Shown one piece after another: positions 22,673 to 22,807 of a stretch of DNA of 22,807 nt. Origin of the DNA: a virus. Positions within the stretch are counted from its first letter, which is position 1. Every line of letters starts with the position of its first letter. The translations under genes were made by a program, and so were the position numbers. The stretch lies in IMG/VR virus record IMGVR_UViG_3300001450_000077, positions 1 to 22,807 of that record. The stretch is one strand, 5' to 3'. A model generated the notes under the pieces. It worked only from the letters and a program-made list of their open reading frames with translations, did no database searches and was not told the origin of the DNA.

Positions 22673-22807
22673 TTACTCCAAGTAATAGTTGATCCACCCA
22701 CCAACACCAACACTTGAGGCTCGCTCTATAACTAAATCTGCTCCAACAGCAGCCTTGAAGTGTCCGTCTGGATTGTAGCCCCCCTTAACCCAACCATTTG
22801 CAATAAC
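22673..22807 (-). CDS. C-terminal end of a small beta-rich protein (5' end outside the window)
   Basis: Forty-four codons and a TAA are visible, and the frame is open to the right edge. The segment contains VKGGYNPDGHFKAAVGADLV and ends GGWINYYLE. It aligns with the end of the 138-residue protein downstream (YMPDGHF..., G-x-INYYEE), with about a third of the positions alike by eye. This indicates an old tandem duplication of a small structural gene. The start and full length cannot be seen here. Confidence 0.82.
   Translation of the reverse strand, partial: VIANGWVKGGYNPDGHFKAAVGADLVIERASSVGVGGWINYYLE

Overview
This window looks like part of the virion-structure region of a tailed, probably short-tailed (podovirus-like), bacteriophage, most likely from a marine or other environmental source. 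The evidence is the dense coding, standard-code stops (TAA, TAG and TGA all used), very small or negative gaps between genes, and a run of beta-rich tail proteins and very large, low-complexity virion proteins. There are no tRNA or rRNA genes, insertion sequences, CRISPR arrays, integrase or replication genes. No terminase, portal or major capsid gene is visible, so the host and the exact phage group cannot be named from here. Those genes probably lie beyond the right edge, upstream of the leftward operon.

Layout. The left 1 kb carries three rightward genes: a 5'-open basic protein, a 57-residue two-helix membrane protein that looks like a holin, and a 151-residue beta-rich protein. They meet the leftward operon at a shared CTAG that supplies a TAG stop on each strand. 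Everything from there to the right end is one leftward gene train. In transcription order (right to left) it contains: two paralogous small beta-rich proteins (the first cut by the window edge); a small membrane/coiled-coil protein; a tail-connector-like protein; two proteins of unknown function; a 94-residue protein followed by a 995-residue modular protein, together resembling a tail nozzle or hub; a protein with weak ADP-ribosyltransferase-like motifs; a protein with an HEYEH zinc-peptidase motif; a protein of unknown function; a LamG-domain protein that may bind receptor; two Gln/Gly-rich proteins; two very large proteins that may be internal or ejected virion proteins; and a 60-residue basic protein.

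How the genes may work together. The order (decoration-like, connector, nozzle, receptor-binding candidate, internal proteins) fits short-tail assembly followed by DNA ejection. Six consecutive genes, from the 94-residue protein to the LamG protein, are joined by stop/start overlaps (TAGTG, TAATG three times, ATGA). This implies coupled translation of the tail tip and the two enzyme-like proteins. The most unusual content is that pair of enzyme-like genes between nozzle and fibre, duplicated Rho_N/SAP-like segments in one giant virion protein, consecutive prion-like Q/G/M-rich proteins, and beta modules shared between the connector and nozzle. Family assignments are from motif reading only; no searches were run.
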